From Bacillus thuringiensis (GTDB lineage Bacteria; Bacillota; Bacilli; Bacillales; Bacillaceae_G): DNA of 64,000 nt. The position numbers and the translations under genes were made by a program. The notes beneath the pieces were generated by a model. That model was not told the DNA's origin. It saw nothing but the letters and a program-made list of their open reading frames with translations, and did no database searches. The DNA is taken from the NCBI RefSeq assembly GCF_014932895.1, contig NZ_JACYOF010000001.1:496001-560000 (forward strand), written 5' to 3'. Shown here piece by piece: positions 53,804 through 63,515 of the stretch (positions within the stretch are counted from its first letter, which is position 1; each line of letters starts with the position of its first letter).

Positions 53804-56158
53804 CTACACCTTTTGATATTGTCTAATTTTTTCTATAAGACTTTTCATGTTTTCCCTTGCTATTACTGGGTTTCTAGCATGTGAATACACTAAAAATTTC
53901 GGTTGTTTTGTGTCAGAAACGATATAAGACCACTCTTTTTCGGTATATTTGAACTGTACTCCTTCAAATATACCTTCTTCCTTCCTTTCCATATCAGCCA
54001 ATAATTTCCTCATCACTTTCCCTTTTTCATTCCATGAACATACAACTTCATCATAAAGTAAATAAAGCGGCGGTAATTGCTCTACTATGCTGGGAAACGC
54101 TTTTCCTTGCATTGCTATTAACTCAAATAATTTTCCAATTCGATATAAAATATCTCGTTTCCACTTAACTTGAAACGACTTTTTTTCATCATGTATATAA
54201 AATAGAAGGTAACATTCTCCTAATTTCAAAGACATTGGATAAATATTTCCTTTCGATTCCAATAATAAATCAGGAAGATCTATTTCTTCAAAATCTGTAC
54301 CTTGGTAAATATTGCTATGATTATCATATAACTCAAAATAATTCCCTTGCTCAGAAAACATAAGCGCCATATTTGCTTTACTTGTTTTCATCAAAGCTTT
54401 CACATGATCTTTTTGTTCGCCAGCATAAATCCATGTAACTGTGCATCCCAGTCTTTGAAGAAAGAGCATAAGTAAATGTTGTAACATATCATTTCTCTTA
54501 TTAATAAGAAGATGAAACTTTTGTTTTTGTATTAGCTCAATATCAATGCGCTCTAATACAGCCTCTATATAATCATTTAAAGAAACGTGAACTGGCGTAT
54601 TTCGTCCCATTTCTTTCTCACATACGTAATAAAACGACTCGGACATATATACTTGTTCTATCGCTTTTTGCTGCTTATATGTTAACAGCATCCCATCCTT
54701 ACCATACAACTTTATAACAACCTCTTGTTCATTTTCCACTTGAACGAAAACCCCACCTACACATTGCAAATTATGAATATTATACTGAAAAAGTGACTCG
54801 TTCATTTCTTTACATTCCATCGTATGAATCCCGATACCATGAATAGCATGTAAGAATAAATTTTTATAAGAAGTTGTTTCTATATGTTCTTGACTCCCGA
54901 TTAATATACTTTCCCCTTTTCCAAAAAGCGATCCATACGCCATCGCAACTTTCACAATAAATTGGGGAGTAATCTCAACATTTCCTCTCCCTACTATACG
55001 ACTTTTTTGTAACCATCCCGCACTCTTTTCACTTTCTTGAACACCAGCCGAACCTACTACCGAATGACTATCAATTGCCTTATAAGGCCATAGTTTTCCT
55101 TTTTGCTTAATTACCGTACTTTTCCCTATATGACAATGATCCGCTACAATGCTTTTTTGAAACAGTGTAACGTCATCTTCAACCGTTGTATGCTCTCCTA
55201 TTGTCGTTTCTAATAACTCGCAATACTCCCCAATGTGAGCATTTGCAAACACAATGCTTTTTTGAAGATGAGAATAGCTTGAAATAGTACTATTTTTCCC
55301 GATAATAGAGTACGGCTCAATTACAGCCCCAGCACCAACCTTTGCTCCTTCTCCAATAAAAGAAGGACCATGAATTTTCGTTCCTTTCCCAATCGTTACA
55401 TCTTCTCCCATCCATACCATCGGCAATACTTCAGTATAAGGAATAGGTACTTGCAGTTTTTTCGTTAACAAATCAAATTGTGCTTGTCGATATTGATCAA
55501 ATGTGCCAATATCTAACCAATACCCTTCTGACAAATATGCAAATAAGGCGTTCTTATTTGCCAATAACGGAAACACATCTTGACTGAAATCAAAAAATTC
55601 TTGTGTCGGTATGTAAGAAAAGATTTCTGGCTCCATAATATAAATACCTGTATTCACAACATTAGAAACTACCTCATTCCAGCTTGGTTTTTCTACATAC
55701 CGTATAACCTCTTGTTCTTTGTTCATTACAACCAAACCAAATGAGAGTGGATCTTCTACTTCCTTCACAAACATTGTTACCATTCTTTTCTTTTGTCCAT
55801 GAAACTTAATTCCTTCTGATAATTGAAAATCAGTTAATGCATCTCCGCTTATCACAACAAATGTTTCATCTAAAAAGTTTTCCGCTTGCTTAATACTCCC
55901 TGCGGTTCCAAGCGGAGGAGAGTCTTCAAAATAATACAATTTAACGCCCCATTTACTACCATCACCAAAATACTGCTTAATGGCCGTACTCATATATTGA
56001 ACGGTAATTGCAATTTCACGAATACCATGCTGACGTAATAATTCAATATTGTATTCCAAAACTGGTTTTTCTAATAATGGCAACATCGGCTTTGGAGTAT
56101 TACATGTTAATGGTCTAAGGCGTCTTCCTTTTCCTCCAGCTAAAATAACCCCCTTCAT
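53804..56158 (-). CDS. Sugar nucleotidyltransferase fused to a degenerate phosphomutase domain
   Basis: A 784-residue, three-part protein. Residues 1-235 are a mannose-1-phosphate-guanylyltransferase-like domain (LAGGKGRRLRPLT near 6-18, the Mg-binding ISGDALTDF and YWLDIGTFDQY). Residues about 250-370 are a left-handed beta-helix of hexapeptides. Residues about 375-784 have the fold order of phosphomannomutase (QKSRIVGRGNVEITPQFIVKVAMAYGSLFGKG), but the catalytic TxSHNP/TASHNP phosphoserine loop and the DxDxDR metal site are absent. So activity as a mutase is doubtful. Two-part versions occur in other Gram-positives. AGTGGAGG precedes the ATG. Confidence 0.85.
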   Translation of the reverse strand: MKGVILAGGKGRRLRPLTCNTPKPMLPLLEKPVLEYNIELLRQHGIREIAITVQYMSTAIKQYFGDGSKWGVKLYYFEDSPPLGTAGSIKQAENFLDETFVVISGDALTDFQLSEGIKFHGQKKRMVTMFVKEVEDPLSFGLVVMNKEQEVIRYVEKPSWNEVVSNVVNTGIYIMEPEIFSYIPTQEFFDFSQDVFPLLANKNALFAYLSEGYWLDIGTFDQYRQAQFDLLTKKLQVPIPYTEVLPMVWMGEDVTIGKGTKIHGPSFIGEGAKVGAGAVIEPYSIIGKNSTISSYSHLQKSIVFANAHIGEYCELLETTIGEHTTVEDDVTLFQKSIVADHCHIGKSTVIKQKGKLWPYKAIDSHSVVGSAGVQESEKSAGWLQKSRIVGRGNVEITPQFIVKVAMAYGSLFGKGESILIGSQEHIETTSYKNLFLHAIHGIGIHTMECKEMNESLFQYNIHNLQCVGGVFVQVENEQEVVIKLYGKDGMLLTYKQQKAIEQVYMSESFYYVCEKEMGRNTPVHVSLNDYIEAVLERIDIELIQKQKFHLLINKRNDMLQHLLMLFLQRLGCTVTWIYAGEQKDHVKALMKTSKANMALMFSEQGNYFELYDNHSNIYQGTDFEEIDLPDLLLESKGNIYPMSLKLGECYLLFYIHDEKKSFQVKWKRDILYRIGKLFELIAMQGKAFPSIVEQLPPLYLLYDEVVCSWNEKGKVMRKLLADMERKEEGIFEGVQFKYTEKEWSYIVSDTKQPKFLVYSHARNPVIARENMKSLIEKIRQYQKV

Positions 56159-56331
56159 ATACTTCAGCCTCCACTTAGATAATGTTCAGTAACTCCGTAT
56201 ACCATATGTATATTCCCTATCTCACATATATTAGCAGCATAAACTTGATTATTGTAACGAATCATTACTGATGAGAAAAACTCTGCTTAAGATTACCTTC
56301 TATATAAATATATCTTTCAAATCTCATCTAA

Positions 56332-56345
56332 AGAAAGCGCTTACT
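56332..56345. promoter_or_regulatory. cre-like sequence
   Basis: AGAAAGCGCTTACT has the central AAnCGnTnWC part of the CcpA site, about 175 nt upstream of the sugar nucleotidyltransferase start. Confidence 0.4.
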
Positions 56346-56472
56346 ATTAACTTAGTAAAATAACGCTGAATAGCAACCAATATATATACTAATTTTCCCA
56401 TCACATTATGATACATCTTATCATCATAAACTAAAGGAAACAACGAGCTTTTTTTGTCATGTTTTGACTAAA

Positions 56473-56501
56473 AAAGCAGATGATTTCTCATCACCTGCTT
56501 T
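56473..56501 (-). terminator. phoU terminator
   Basis: AAAGCAGATGAT pairs with ATCACCTGCTTT with one mismatch; on the minus strand a T run follows. Confidence 0.72.
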
Positions 56502-56506
56502 GATTC

Positions 56507-57163
56507 CTATTCATTCAATAAATAATGCTTTCCTTTTACTAAATAAAATACATTCTCAGCAATATTTGTAACATGATCTGCCACCCGCTCAATATATCTC
56601 GCCACAAATGATAATTGTGTAATTTGTGTAATTGCTTCTGGCTGTTCCGGAACTGAAGATATAAATTCACGAATCGCCTTCCCATATATTTCATCAACGG
56701 AATCATCCATTTCGGCAATTTGTTTAGCAAAAGTTAAATTTTCTTGCTCATATGCTTCTAACGCTAAATGTAACATCTCATTCGCAATCGCAAACATTTC
56801 ATCAAGATTGTGTAAACTCACAGCCACTTCTTTTTCCCCAAGACGAATAGTAGACTTCGCAATATTAACGGCATGATCTGCAATACGCTCTAAATCTGTC
56901 GCTGTTTTAATTGAAATAAAAATTTTTCGTAAATCACTTGCTACAGGCTGTTGCTTCGTAATAAGCATAAGCGCAAGATCGTTTATTTCCTCTTCTAAAT
57001 TATCCATGCGGTAATCACCATCAATGACCTCTAACGCCTTCTCTACATCTCTTGTATGCAGACCTTCCATAGCAATTAATAAAGCTTCCTTTGCTAATTC
57101 GCCAAGCTCAATCACCTTTTGCTGTAACGTTTTTAAATCACATTGAAACTGTTCTCTTACCAT
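56507..57163 (-). CDS. phoU: Phosphate transport regulator PhoU
   Basis: A 218-residue protein of two three-helix bundles with the conserved metal-binding E/DxxxD signatures (DLERIADHAVNIAKS and RYIERVADHVTNIAENV). It links the Pst transporter to phosphate sensing. GAGGGGG precedes the ATG at 57161-57163. It follows pstB across a 170-nt gap with a hairpin, so only part of the message may reach it. B. subtilis lacks a phoU in its pst operon. Confidence 0.95.
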   Translation of the reverse strand: MVREQFQCDLKTLQQKVIELGELAKEALLIAMEGLHTRDVEKALEVIDGDYRMDNLEEEINDLALMLITKQQPVASDLRKIFISIKTATDLERIADHAVNIAKSTIRLGEKEVAVSLHNLDEMFAIANEMLHLALEAYEQENLTFAKQIAEMDDSVDEIYGKAIREFISSVPEQPEAITQITQLSFVARYIERVADHVTNIAENVFYLVKGKHYLLNE

Positions 57164-57291
57164 TGTTTCTTCCCCCTCAATATTATGTGCCATTATATAT
57201 AAATTTCCTATCTAGCCTCCTATACTTACAATAAGTATTAAGATAGGAAAAGTATTACTTCTCTATTAAAATGAGGTAAAAATAAGAAACG

Positions 57292-57309
57292 CCCTCCGTT
57301 AAGAGGGCA
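57292..57309 (-). terminator. Hairpin between pstB and phoU
   Basis: GCCCTC and GAGGGC around CGTTAA, extended by weaker pairs and followed on the minus strand by GTTTCTTATTTTT. May act as a partial terminator before phoU. Confidence 0.6.
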
Positions 57310-57333
57310 TTTACTCTTATACTTACAACGATA

Positions 57334-58149
57334 TCAACCGAATCGTCCTGTAATATAATCTTCTGTACGCTTATCTGAAGGTGTTGTAAATAATTTATTT
57401 GTCTCTGTATATTCCACAACTTCCCCACTTAAGAAGAAAGCAGTTTTATCTGAAATACGTGCTGCTTGTTGCATGTTATGCGTTACGATTACAATACTAA
57501 AGTCTTTCTTTAACTCTTGAATTAATTCTTCAACTTTTAATGTTGAAATTGGATCTAACGCTGATGTTGGCTCATCCATTAAAATTACATCTGGCTCAAT
57601 CGCTAAGCAACGCGCAATACATAAACGTTGTTGCTGTCCGCCAGATAAGCCGTATGCATTATCGTGCAAACGGTCTTTTAACTCATCCCAAATTGCTGCC
57701 CCACGTAAACTTTTTTCAACAATTTCGTCCAATGTTTTTTTATCACGAATACCGTGGATTTTCGGGCCATATGCTACATTTTCATAAATAGATTTCGGAA
57801 ATGGATTTGGCTTTTGGAATACCATTCCTACATGTGTTCGTAATTCTTCAACTGGATATGATTTATCAAATATATTACGTTCTCTATATTCAATTACACC
57901 TGTAGTTCGAACGATCGGTACTAACTCTACCATACGATTTAATGTTTTTAAGTACGTTGATTTACCGCAACCACTTGGGCCAATAATTGCTGTAACTTCA
58001 TTCTCATGAATACTTAAGTTGATATCCTTTAAAGCATGGTCTTCTCCATACCATAAATTTAAGTTTTTCGTATCAAATACTACTTTCTTTGGTGCAGTCT
58101 TGATTTTCTCTTCATTTTTCACCTGTACATTTACTACTGTTGCTACCAT
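57334..58149 (-). CDS. pstB: Phosphate ABC transporter ATPase
   Basis: A 271-residue ATPase that powers Pst import. The Walker A is GPSGCGKST at 57-65, the signature is [16 protein letters not shown], and the Walker B is [23 protein letters not shown] precedes the ATG at 58147-58149; the 19-codon extension lacks a site. Only one pstB is present here, whereas B. subtilis has two. Confidence 0.96.
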   Translation of the reverse strand: MVATVVNVQVKNEEKIKTAPKKVVFDTKNLNLWYGEDHALKDINLSIHENEVTAIIGPSGCGKSTYLKTLNRMVELVPIVRTTGVIEYRERNIFDKSYPVEELRTHVGMVFQKPNPFPKSIYENVAYGPKIHGIRDKKTLDEIVEKSLRGAAIWDELKDRLHDNAYGLSGGQQQRLCIARCLAIEPDVILMDEPTSALDPISTLKVEELIQELKKDFSIVIVTHNMQQAARISDKTAFFLSGEVVEYTETNKLFTTPSDKRTEDYITGRFG

Positions 58150-58177
58150 TTGAATTCCCCTTTCATCCACTTCCAAC

Positions 58178-59044
58178 TTATTTTCGATTTCGTAACCATA
58201 AGACAAATATATTGATAAAGAGCAACAACCCTAGCAAAACAATCATTCCAGCTGCTGCTACATACTGAAATTCCTCTTGCGGTCTACTCATCCAATTAAA
58301 AATTTGAATTGGTAAAACTGTAAATCTATCAAACATACTAAATGGAACATAATTTGCAAATGCAAGTGCCCCAATAACTAACAACGGTGCAGCTTCTCCA
58401 ATTGCTCTTGAGATCGCTAACGTACAACCCGTTATAATTCCCGGAAAAGCTGTCGGCAATACAATTTGATACATCGTTTGCCACTTCGTAGCACCGAATC
58501 CATAAGAAGCCTCTAATAATGAACTTGGTACAGATCGTATCGCTTCTTGACTAGCTACAACGACTGTTGGTAAGACGAGCAAACTCATCGTCAATGCCGC
58601 TGCAACTATACTCTCTCCTAAATGCAAAGCATATACAAAAATCGTTAAACCGAGTAAACCGAATACAACAGAAGGTACTCCCGCTAATGTTTGATTATTA
58701 ACTTCTATTATTTTCTTAAATATGGACTCCTTCGCATAGTGTTCTAAATAAAGAGCCGTTCCGACTCCCAATATAAAAGAAACCGGTATAACAATTCCCA
58801 TAAATAATATTGTCCCTGACAAAGCAGCAGCAATTCCAGCTTCTTTCGGATTACGTGAAGCGAAGTTTGTAAAGAAATCTATTGAAAGATAACTTATACC
58901 TTTTTCAAAAATTTGAAAAAGCAAAATAAACAGGATTACTATCGAAAACAAAATTGCTATATAAAAAAACATTTTATAAATTCGGTCTTTCAAAAAACGC
59001 GCTGCCATATTTTCTTCTATTTTCTTATGATTTAACATTCGCAT
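58178..59044 (-). CDS. pstA: Phosphate ABC transporter permease PstA
   Basis: A 288-residue permease with six membrane helices and the EAA-like cytoplasmic loop [28 protein letters not shown] lies at the end of pstC; the ATG follows its TAA at once. Confidence 0.95.
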   Translation of the reverse strand: MRMLNHKKIEENMAARFLKDRIYKMFFYIAILFSIVILFILLFQIFEKGISYLSIDFFTNFASRNPKEAGIAAALSGTILFMGIVIPVSFILGVGTALYLEHYAKESIFKKIIEVNNQTLAGVPSVVFGLLGLTIFVYALHLGESIVAAALTMSLLVLPTVVVASQEAIRSVPSSLLEASYGFGATKWQTMYQIVLPTAFPGIITGCTLAISRAIGEAAPLLVIGALAFANYVPFSMFDRFTVLPIQIFNWMSRPQEEFQYVAAAGMIVLLGLLLFINIFVLWLRNRK

Positions 59045-59045
59045 A

Positions 59046-59996
59046 TTATGTCACCCTCCTAAAACGGCGCATAATATATTGCGAAAAGATGTTCATTATA
59101 AAAGTAAACATGAATAGCGTTGCACCTACAGCATACATGCTGTAATAAGTAATCGTTCCATGCGGAGCATCGCCTAAACTTACTTGCACAATATAGGCTG
59201 TTAACGTTTGAATAGATTGCGTCGGATTTAGCGATACATTAGGTGTGGATCCCGCTGCAATAACAACAATCATTGTCTCGCCAATCGCTCGAGAAGCCGC
59301 TAATATAATCGCTGCCATAATCCCCGTAAAAGCCGAAGGAAACACTACTTGTTTTACCATCTCAAAGCGAGTCGCCCCAAGTGCTAACGAAGCTTCTTTC
59401 GTTCCTTTCGCTACAGCTCTCATTGCGTCTTCAGAGAGCGACGCAATTGTAGGTATCATCATAAGTCCAATAACAATCCCTGGACTAATCGCATTAAAAA
59501 ACTGTAAATCCGGTATAATTCGTTGTAAAAGTGGCGTGACAACTGTTAATGCGAAAAAACCATATACGATTGTCGGGATGCCTGCTAATAGTTCCAGCAT
59601 CGGCTTTAATATTTTTCGTGCACCGTTTGAAGCATATTCGCTTAAAAATACGGCACAACCTAATCCGATAGGAATTGCTACGAGCATAGCAATTGCCGTT
59701 ACAAGGACTGTTCCACATATAAGTGGTAATATACCGAATTTCGGATCTTCAAAAAACGGTAACCATTCTTTCTCCGTCAAAAAGGAATGTAATGATATTT
59801 TTTGAAAAAACATGATTGTTTCATTTGCCAACGTAAATATAATTCCAAGTGTCGTCACAACAGAAACGCTAGCAATTATTTTTAGTAATAACGGAACTAT
59901 TCGATTGATTCGCTGCGTTTTTTTTCTTTGTTTTGTATTTCTTTCAATCAAATGTTGTACAGAAAATGTAATTTGATTTTTGTCATTATGAGCCAA
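59046..59996 (-). CDS. pstC: Phosphate ABC transporter permease PstC
   Basis: A 316-residue permease with six membrane helices and the loop EASLALGATRFEMVKQVVFP near 200. It begins with TTG (59994-59996) about nine nt after AAAGGGG; the next in-frame ATG would lose the N-terminal tail. It stands 27 nt after pstS. Confidence 0.94.
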   Translation of the reverse strand: MAHNDKNQITFSVQHLIERNTKQRKKTQRINRIVPLLLKIIASVSVVTTLGIIFTLANETIMFFQKISLHSFLTEKEWLPFFEDPKFGILPLICGTVLVTAIAMLVAIPIGLGCAVFLSEYASNGARKILKPMLELLAGIPTIVYGFFALTVVTPLLQRIIPDLQFFNAISPGIVIGLMMIPTIASLSEDAMRAVAKGTKEASLALGATRFEMVKQVVFPSAFTGIMAAIILAASRAIGETMIVVIAAGSTPNVSLNPTQSIQTLTAYIVQVSLGDAPHGTITYYSMYAVGATLFMFTFIMNIFSQYIMRRFRRVT

Positions 59997-60023
59997 AGAT
60001 GAAAACCCCTTTCCACCCTGACA

Positions 60024-60941
60024 TTACCTTTTTATTTCTGTTAACATTCGCAGCTGTTCATTATATTTTTTTTTTGTTAATTTTACATATCCGACCTCTT
60101 CAGCGAGATTTCCAACATGCTGGATTATAAACTCAACATAATTTGCTACACTCATTTTATTTCGGATAGATGCATCATTCACATAAGTAAATAGCGATCT
60201 AGATAACGGCTTATACTTACCTGATTGAATGGTCTCTTTCGTCGGAAATACACCATTCACTTTTATCGCTTTCACCTTATCTCGGTTAGCCATATAATAA
60301 GCATATCCTACAAAAGCAATGGCATGTTTATCATTCATTACCCCTTGCATAATAACTTGATCATCTTCAGACAAAGAAACTCTTTTTACAAGGCGATTAT
60401 TTTGTAAGATGACATTTTGAAAATAATCATAAGTACCAGAGTCTACGCCTGGCGCATAAAACTTCACTTGTTCACGTGGCCATGATGAATGAATTTGTGA
60501 CCATCGCTTCTCTCTTCCATCTTCACTCCATAACAGACGTAACTCGTCTACCGTCATATTCTCTACCCACGTATTTTGACGATTCACAACAATTGTAAGA
60601 CCATCGTAAGCAACTTCAAACGGTGTAAACTGAATGGAGTTTTTCTTCATTTCATTTTCTTCCACTTGTTTCATTACTCTCGAAGCATTATTTATATCTA
60701 CCTCGCCTTTACTGAAACGATTGAATCCTCCTCCTGTTCCAGAAACACTGATGGAAATTTTCACGTTCGGATGCACCTTTGTATATTCTTCCGCTACTGC
60801 TTCTATAATAGGAAAAACCGTTGAGGATCCGTCAACTCTCACTTCTCCCATTTCACTTGTAGCAAATGCAGTAGACATACCCAAACAAAAGAAACATGTC
60901 GATAACATTAAAACTTTAACCTGTGTTCGCATCCATTTCAC
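60024..60941 (-). CDS. pstS: Phosphate-binding protein PstS
   Basis: A 305-residue extracytoplasmic receptor. The phosphate site motifs are DGSSTVFP near 37-44 and SGTGGGFNRFSKGEVDI near 67-83, as in the family. The signal peptide is MKWMRTQVKVLMLSTCFFCLG...; it has an LSTC but no standard [AGS]C lipobox, and AFA|TS looks like a type I site, so attachment is uncertain. It starts with GTG after AGGAGG. First gene of pstS-C-A-B-phoU under the Pho box. Confidence 0.94.
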   Translation of the reverse strand: MKWMRTQVKVLMLSTCFFCLGMSTAFATSEMGEVRVDGSSTVFPIIEAVAEEYTKVHPNVKISISVSGTGGGFNRFSKGEVDINNASRVMKQVEENEMKKNSIQFTPFEVAYDGLTIVVNRQNTWVENMTVDELRLLWSEDGREKRWSQIHSSWPREQVKFYAPGVDSGTYDYFQNVILQNNRLVKRVSLSEDDQVIMQGVMNDKHAIAFVGYAYYMANRDKVKAIKVNGVFPTKETIQSGKYKPLSRSLFTYVNDASIRNKMSVANYVEFIIQHVGNLAEEVGYVKLTKKKYNEQLRMLTEIKR

Positions 60942-61004
60942 GTGTGCTTCCTCCTAGAAGTAACCGGAAATAACAGGATTACAGATATAAGAATACTGCT
61001 AAAC

Positions 61005-61043
61005 TATTAATTCGGTTTTAATTGTTTGTAAAAGTTTTGTAAA
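61005..61043 (-). promoter_or_regulatory. PhoP-binding Pho box with four hexamers
   Basis: On the minus strand: TTTACA, 5 nt, TTTACA, 5 nt, TTAAAA, 5 nt, TTAATA. The 11-bp period is the PhoP pattern of bacilli. A TATTCT / TTATAT -10-like stretch follows about 15-20 nt downstream. Confidence 0.87.
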
Positions 61044-61225
61044 GTTCCACAAAAAACAATGTAAATGCACATTCTCTTTTCGTTTTATGATTTAATCCAT
61101 AAAAACGTTATCCTCCTATCACACAAAATATAGCCTAAAATATACATTAGCCCCATTAAGAAGCTGTGTATTTCCTCACATTTTATGCTTGTCCGCTTTT
61201 ATTAAAACGTATGCATGAGCCATAA

Positions 61226-61264
61226 AAAAAAGCACACTATCTTTTTCAGATAGTGTGCTTTTTT
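61226..61264 (-). terminator. Terminator of penicillin-binding protein gene
   Basis: AAAAAAGCACACTATCT and AGATAGTGTGCTTTTTT form a perfect 17-bp stem with a 5-nt loop. Confidence 0.9.
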
Positions 61265-61273
61265 ACAACTTAT

Positions 61274-63406
61274 TTATTCATTATCTTGATCTTCGTTTTT
61301 ATTTTTATTGTCTTTTTCATCTTTTGGAGCTTCACCATTTACTTCTTGCTTTTTCAAATCAAAATACGCGTCCATAATTTCACGGCTAATATATCCATTA
61401 ATACCAGTCTTATCATCATGTACCCACGGAACAACAACAGAGAACGCTACTTCAGGATCTTCAAGTGGCGCATAACCTACTAATGTTAAGTTATAAACTT
61501 GAACACGCTCACCGTTTGCCTTTTTACCAATCTCTTTATCTCCGCCATACACAGTTTGAGCTGTACCTGTTTTACCAGCAGCTTTATATGGTGCGCCTGC
61601 GAAGTATTTCGTAGCTGTACCGCCTGAATCGTTAAATACTTGTCTAAATCCTTCTTGAACACGTTTAATTTGTGACTCAGGCATATCAATACGATTTAGC
61701 ACTTTCGGTTCCATAGATTGAACAACTTTACCAACTTCTTCTGGCTTGGCCGCTGGTTGACGAATTTCCTTTACAACTTGCGGTTGCATACGATATCCAC
61801 CATTGGCAATCGTCGAAATATATTGCGCTAATTGAAGCGGTGTATAGTTATCATACTGTCCAATTGCTAAATCTAATAAGAAACCTGGTTGATTTCCTTT
61901 ACCTATTTGACCAGCAGTTTCGTTTGGTAAATCAATGCCTGTTTTCACACCAAGTCCAAACTGACCAAAATAGTAACGCATAGTATCGAATGCGCTTTTC
62001 GGAATATCTAACGTACCGCCTCGCACATATGGAACCCCAGCGATATTCATCGCTGTTTTAAACATATAAACGTTAGAAGACATTTTTAACGCTGTAAGGT
62101 CATCAATATAGCCCATTGTTTTCCAAGATGACTTAATAGGTGTACCTTTTAATTTTATTGGTTCATCTAACTGTACAGATCCGGGTTGAATCGCGCCAGT
62201 TTGATATCCAGTAAGTACTGTTGCACCTTTTACAGTTGAACCCATCGGATAAGTACTTGTCATCGTTCCTAATGCGAAATCTTGTACTTTCGTTTCGCCA
62301 TTTTCATTCACTAATTGTTTCCCAGCCATAGATAAAACTTCACCATTTTTCGGATTCATCATTACAACGAATGCACGGTCTAAAAGAGGTTCCGCTCCTT
62401 TAAATTTCATTAAATTTTTGGTGATAATATCTTCCACACGCTTTTGTAATTCCATATCAATTGTTAAGTTCAGGTCATTACCTCGTTGTCCTTGCGATAC
62501 ATTAATCGTTTCTAAAATATTACCGTTTTTATCTGTAATATTTTTAACTTCTGCTTTCGTACCGTGCAGACTATCTTCATATTGCTGTTCAAGATAACTT
62601 TTTCCTACTCTATCATTTCGATTATAATCACGAACAAGATAGTAATCTAGTCTTTCTCTTGGTAAACCTTCATCAGATGTTGACACTCCACCAAGTACAC
62701 TTCGGAATAAATCATCATACGTATATTTTCGATCCCAATCAACATTCGTATCTACACCTGGTAATGTTGCTAGATTCTCACTAATCTTCGCATATTCTTC
62801 TTCAGTAGCATCTTTTTTAATAACTTGAGGTGTCATTGCATATCCGCCGTCCATCTTACTTTTAATCGCTAATATTTCTAAATCTTTTGCGGATAATTGA
62901 TTAATTTCTTCTTCCGTCACACGACTTCGTTGACGCTCGTCTACCTCTTTATCGTCAATTTTGTTATTTTTCAATTCTTGACGATCTTTATTCGTAATTT
63001 TTTCTTTGGCTTCCTCCTTATGCATAGCAAGCCAATAATCTTTTTTATCGCGATCCGTTAATTTATCTGTCGGTACTTCAATCATATCTGCTAGTTTTTT
63101 CGCTGTTTCTAAGCGATCCTCTGCAGTTGATCCTTTCATTTTTGTAAATGTGATTGTACGAACAGCTGCATTATCTACTACTGGTCGTCCATAACGGTCA
63201 AATATTTTCCCACGCGGTACTGGATTGCTTATCGTTGAATTTTCTTTCTTCTCTACTTCATTCTTATATTCCTCACCGCGAACAATTTGTACGTATCCAA
63301 GCCTTACAATAACCGCGGAGAACATTAAAAATACGCAAAAAAACAACACGTTTAATCGAAAAGGAACGTGGGTCTTTTTCTTTGTTTGCTTCTGTTTCTT
63401 ACTCAT
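61274..63406 (-). CDS. Class B penicillin-binding protein 2 (PbpA-type transpeptidase)
   Basis: A 710-residue high-molecular-weight PBP with an N-terminal membrane anchor (residues about 17-40), a long dimerisation domain (to about 320) and a transpeptidase domain. The active-site motifs are STVK near residue 388 (PMGSTVKG), SSN near 445 and KTG near 612 (GKTGTAQ). The end is a charged tail (KDEKDNKNKNEDQDNE). In B. subtilis pbpA follows yqgE, as here. AGAGGGGG precedes the ATG at 63404-63406. Confidence 0.93.
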   Translation of the reverse strand: MSKKQKQTKKKTHVPFRLNVLFFCVFLMFSAVIVRLGYVQIVRGEEYKNEVEKKENSTISNPVPRGKIFDRYGRPVVDNAAVRTITFTKMKGSTAEDRLETAKKLADMIEVPTDKLTDRDKKDYWLAMHKEEAKEKITNKDRQELKNNKIDDKEVDERQRSRVTEEEINQLSAKDLEILAIKSKMDGGYAMTPQVIKKDATEEEYAKISENLATLPGVDTNVDWDRKYTYDDLFRSVLGGVSTSDEGLPRERLDYYLVRDYNRNDRVGKSYLEQQYEDSLHGTKAEVKNITDKNGNILETINVSQGQRGNDLNLTIDMELQKRVEDIITKNLMKFKGAEPLLDRAFVVMMNPKNGEVLSMAGKQLVNENGETKVQDFALGTMTSTYPMGSTVKGATVLTGYQTGAIQPGSVQLDEPIKLKGTPIKSSWKTMGYIDDLTALKMSSNVYMFKTAMNIAGVPYVRGGTLDIPKSAFDTMRYYFGQFGLGVKTGIDLPNETAGQIGKGNQPGFLLDLAIGQYDNYTPLQLAQYISTIANGGYRMQPQVVKEIRQPAAKPEEVGKVVQSMEPKVLNRIDMPESQIKRVQEGFRQVFNDSGGTATKYFAGAPYKAAGKTGTAQTVYGGDKEIGKKANGERVQVYNLTLVGYAPLEDPEVAFSVVVPWVHDDKTGINGYISREIMDAYFDLKKQEVNGEAPKDEKDNKNKNEDQDNE

Positions 63407-63443
63407 ACAAACCCCCTCTACCAACAGCTATGTAATGTGAAAG

Positions 63444-63465
63444 GGACACCTTCATACAGGTGTCC
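63444..63465 (-). terminator. Weak hairpin between YqgE-like and PBP genes
   Basis: GGACACCT and AGGTGTCC pair around a 6-nt loop. Only a short T run follows on the minus strand, so it may attenuate rather than stop. Confidence 0.5.
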
Positions 63466-63515
63466 TCACTGCTGTCTTACATCTTTTTCTATTCTAGCAT
63501 AAAACAAGCGAGAAG

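Larger units (their letters stand above)
56159..56506. other. 348-nt AT-rich spacer
   Basis: Contains the promoter region of the nucleotidyltransferase gene. AGAAAGCGCTTACT at 56332-56345 fits the CcpA cre consensus except at its two outer bases. A terminator lies at 56473-56501. Confidence 0.5.
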
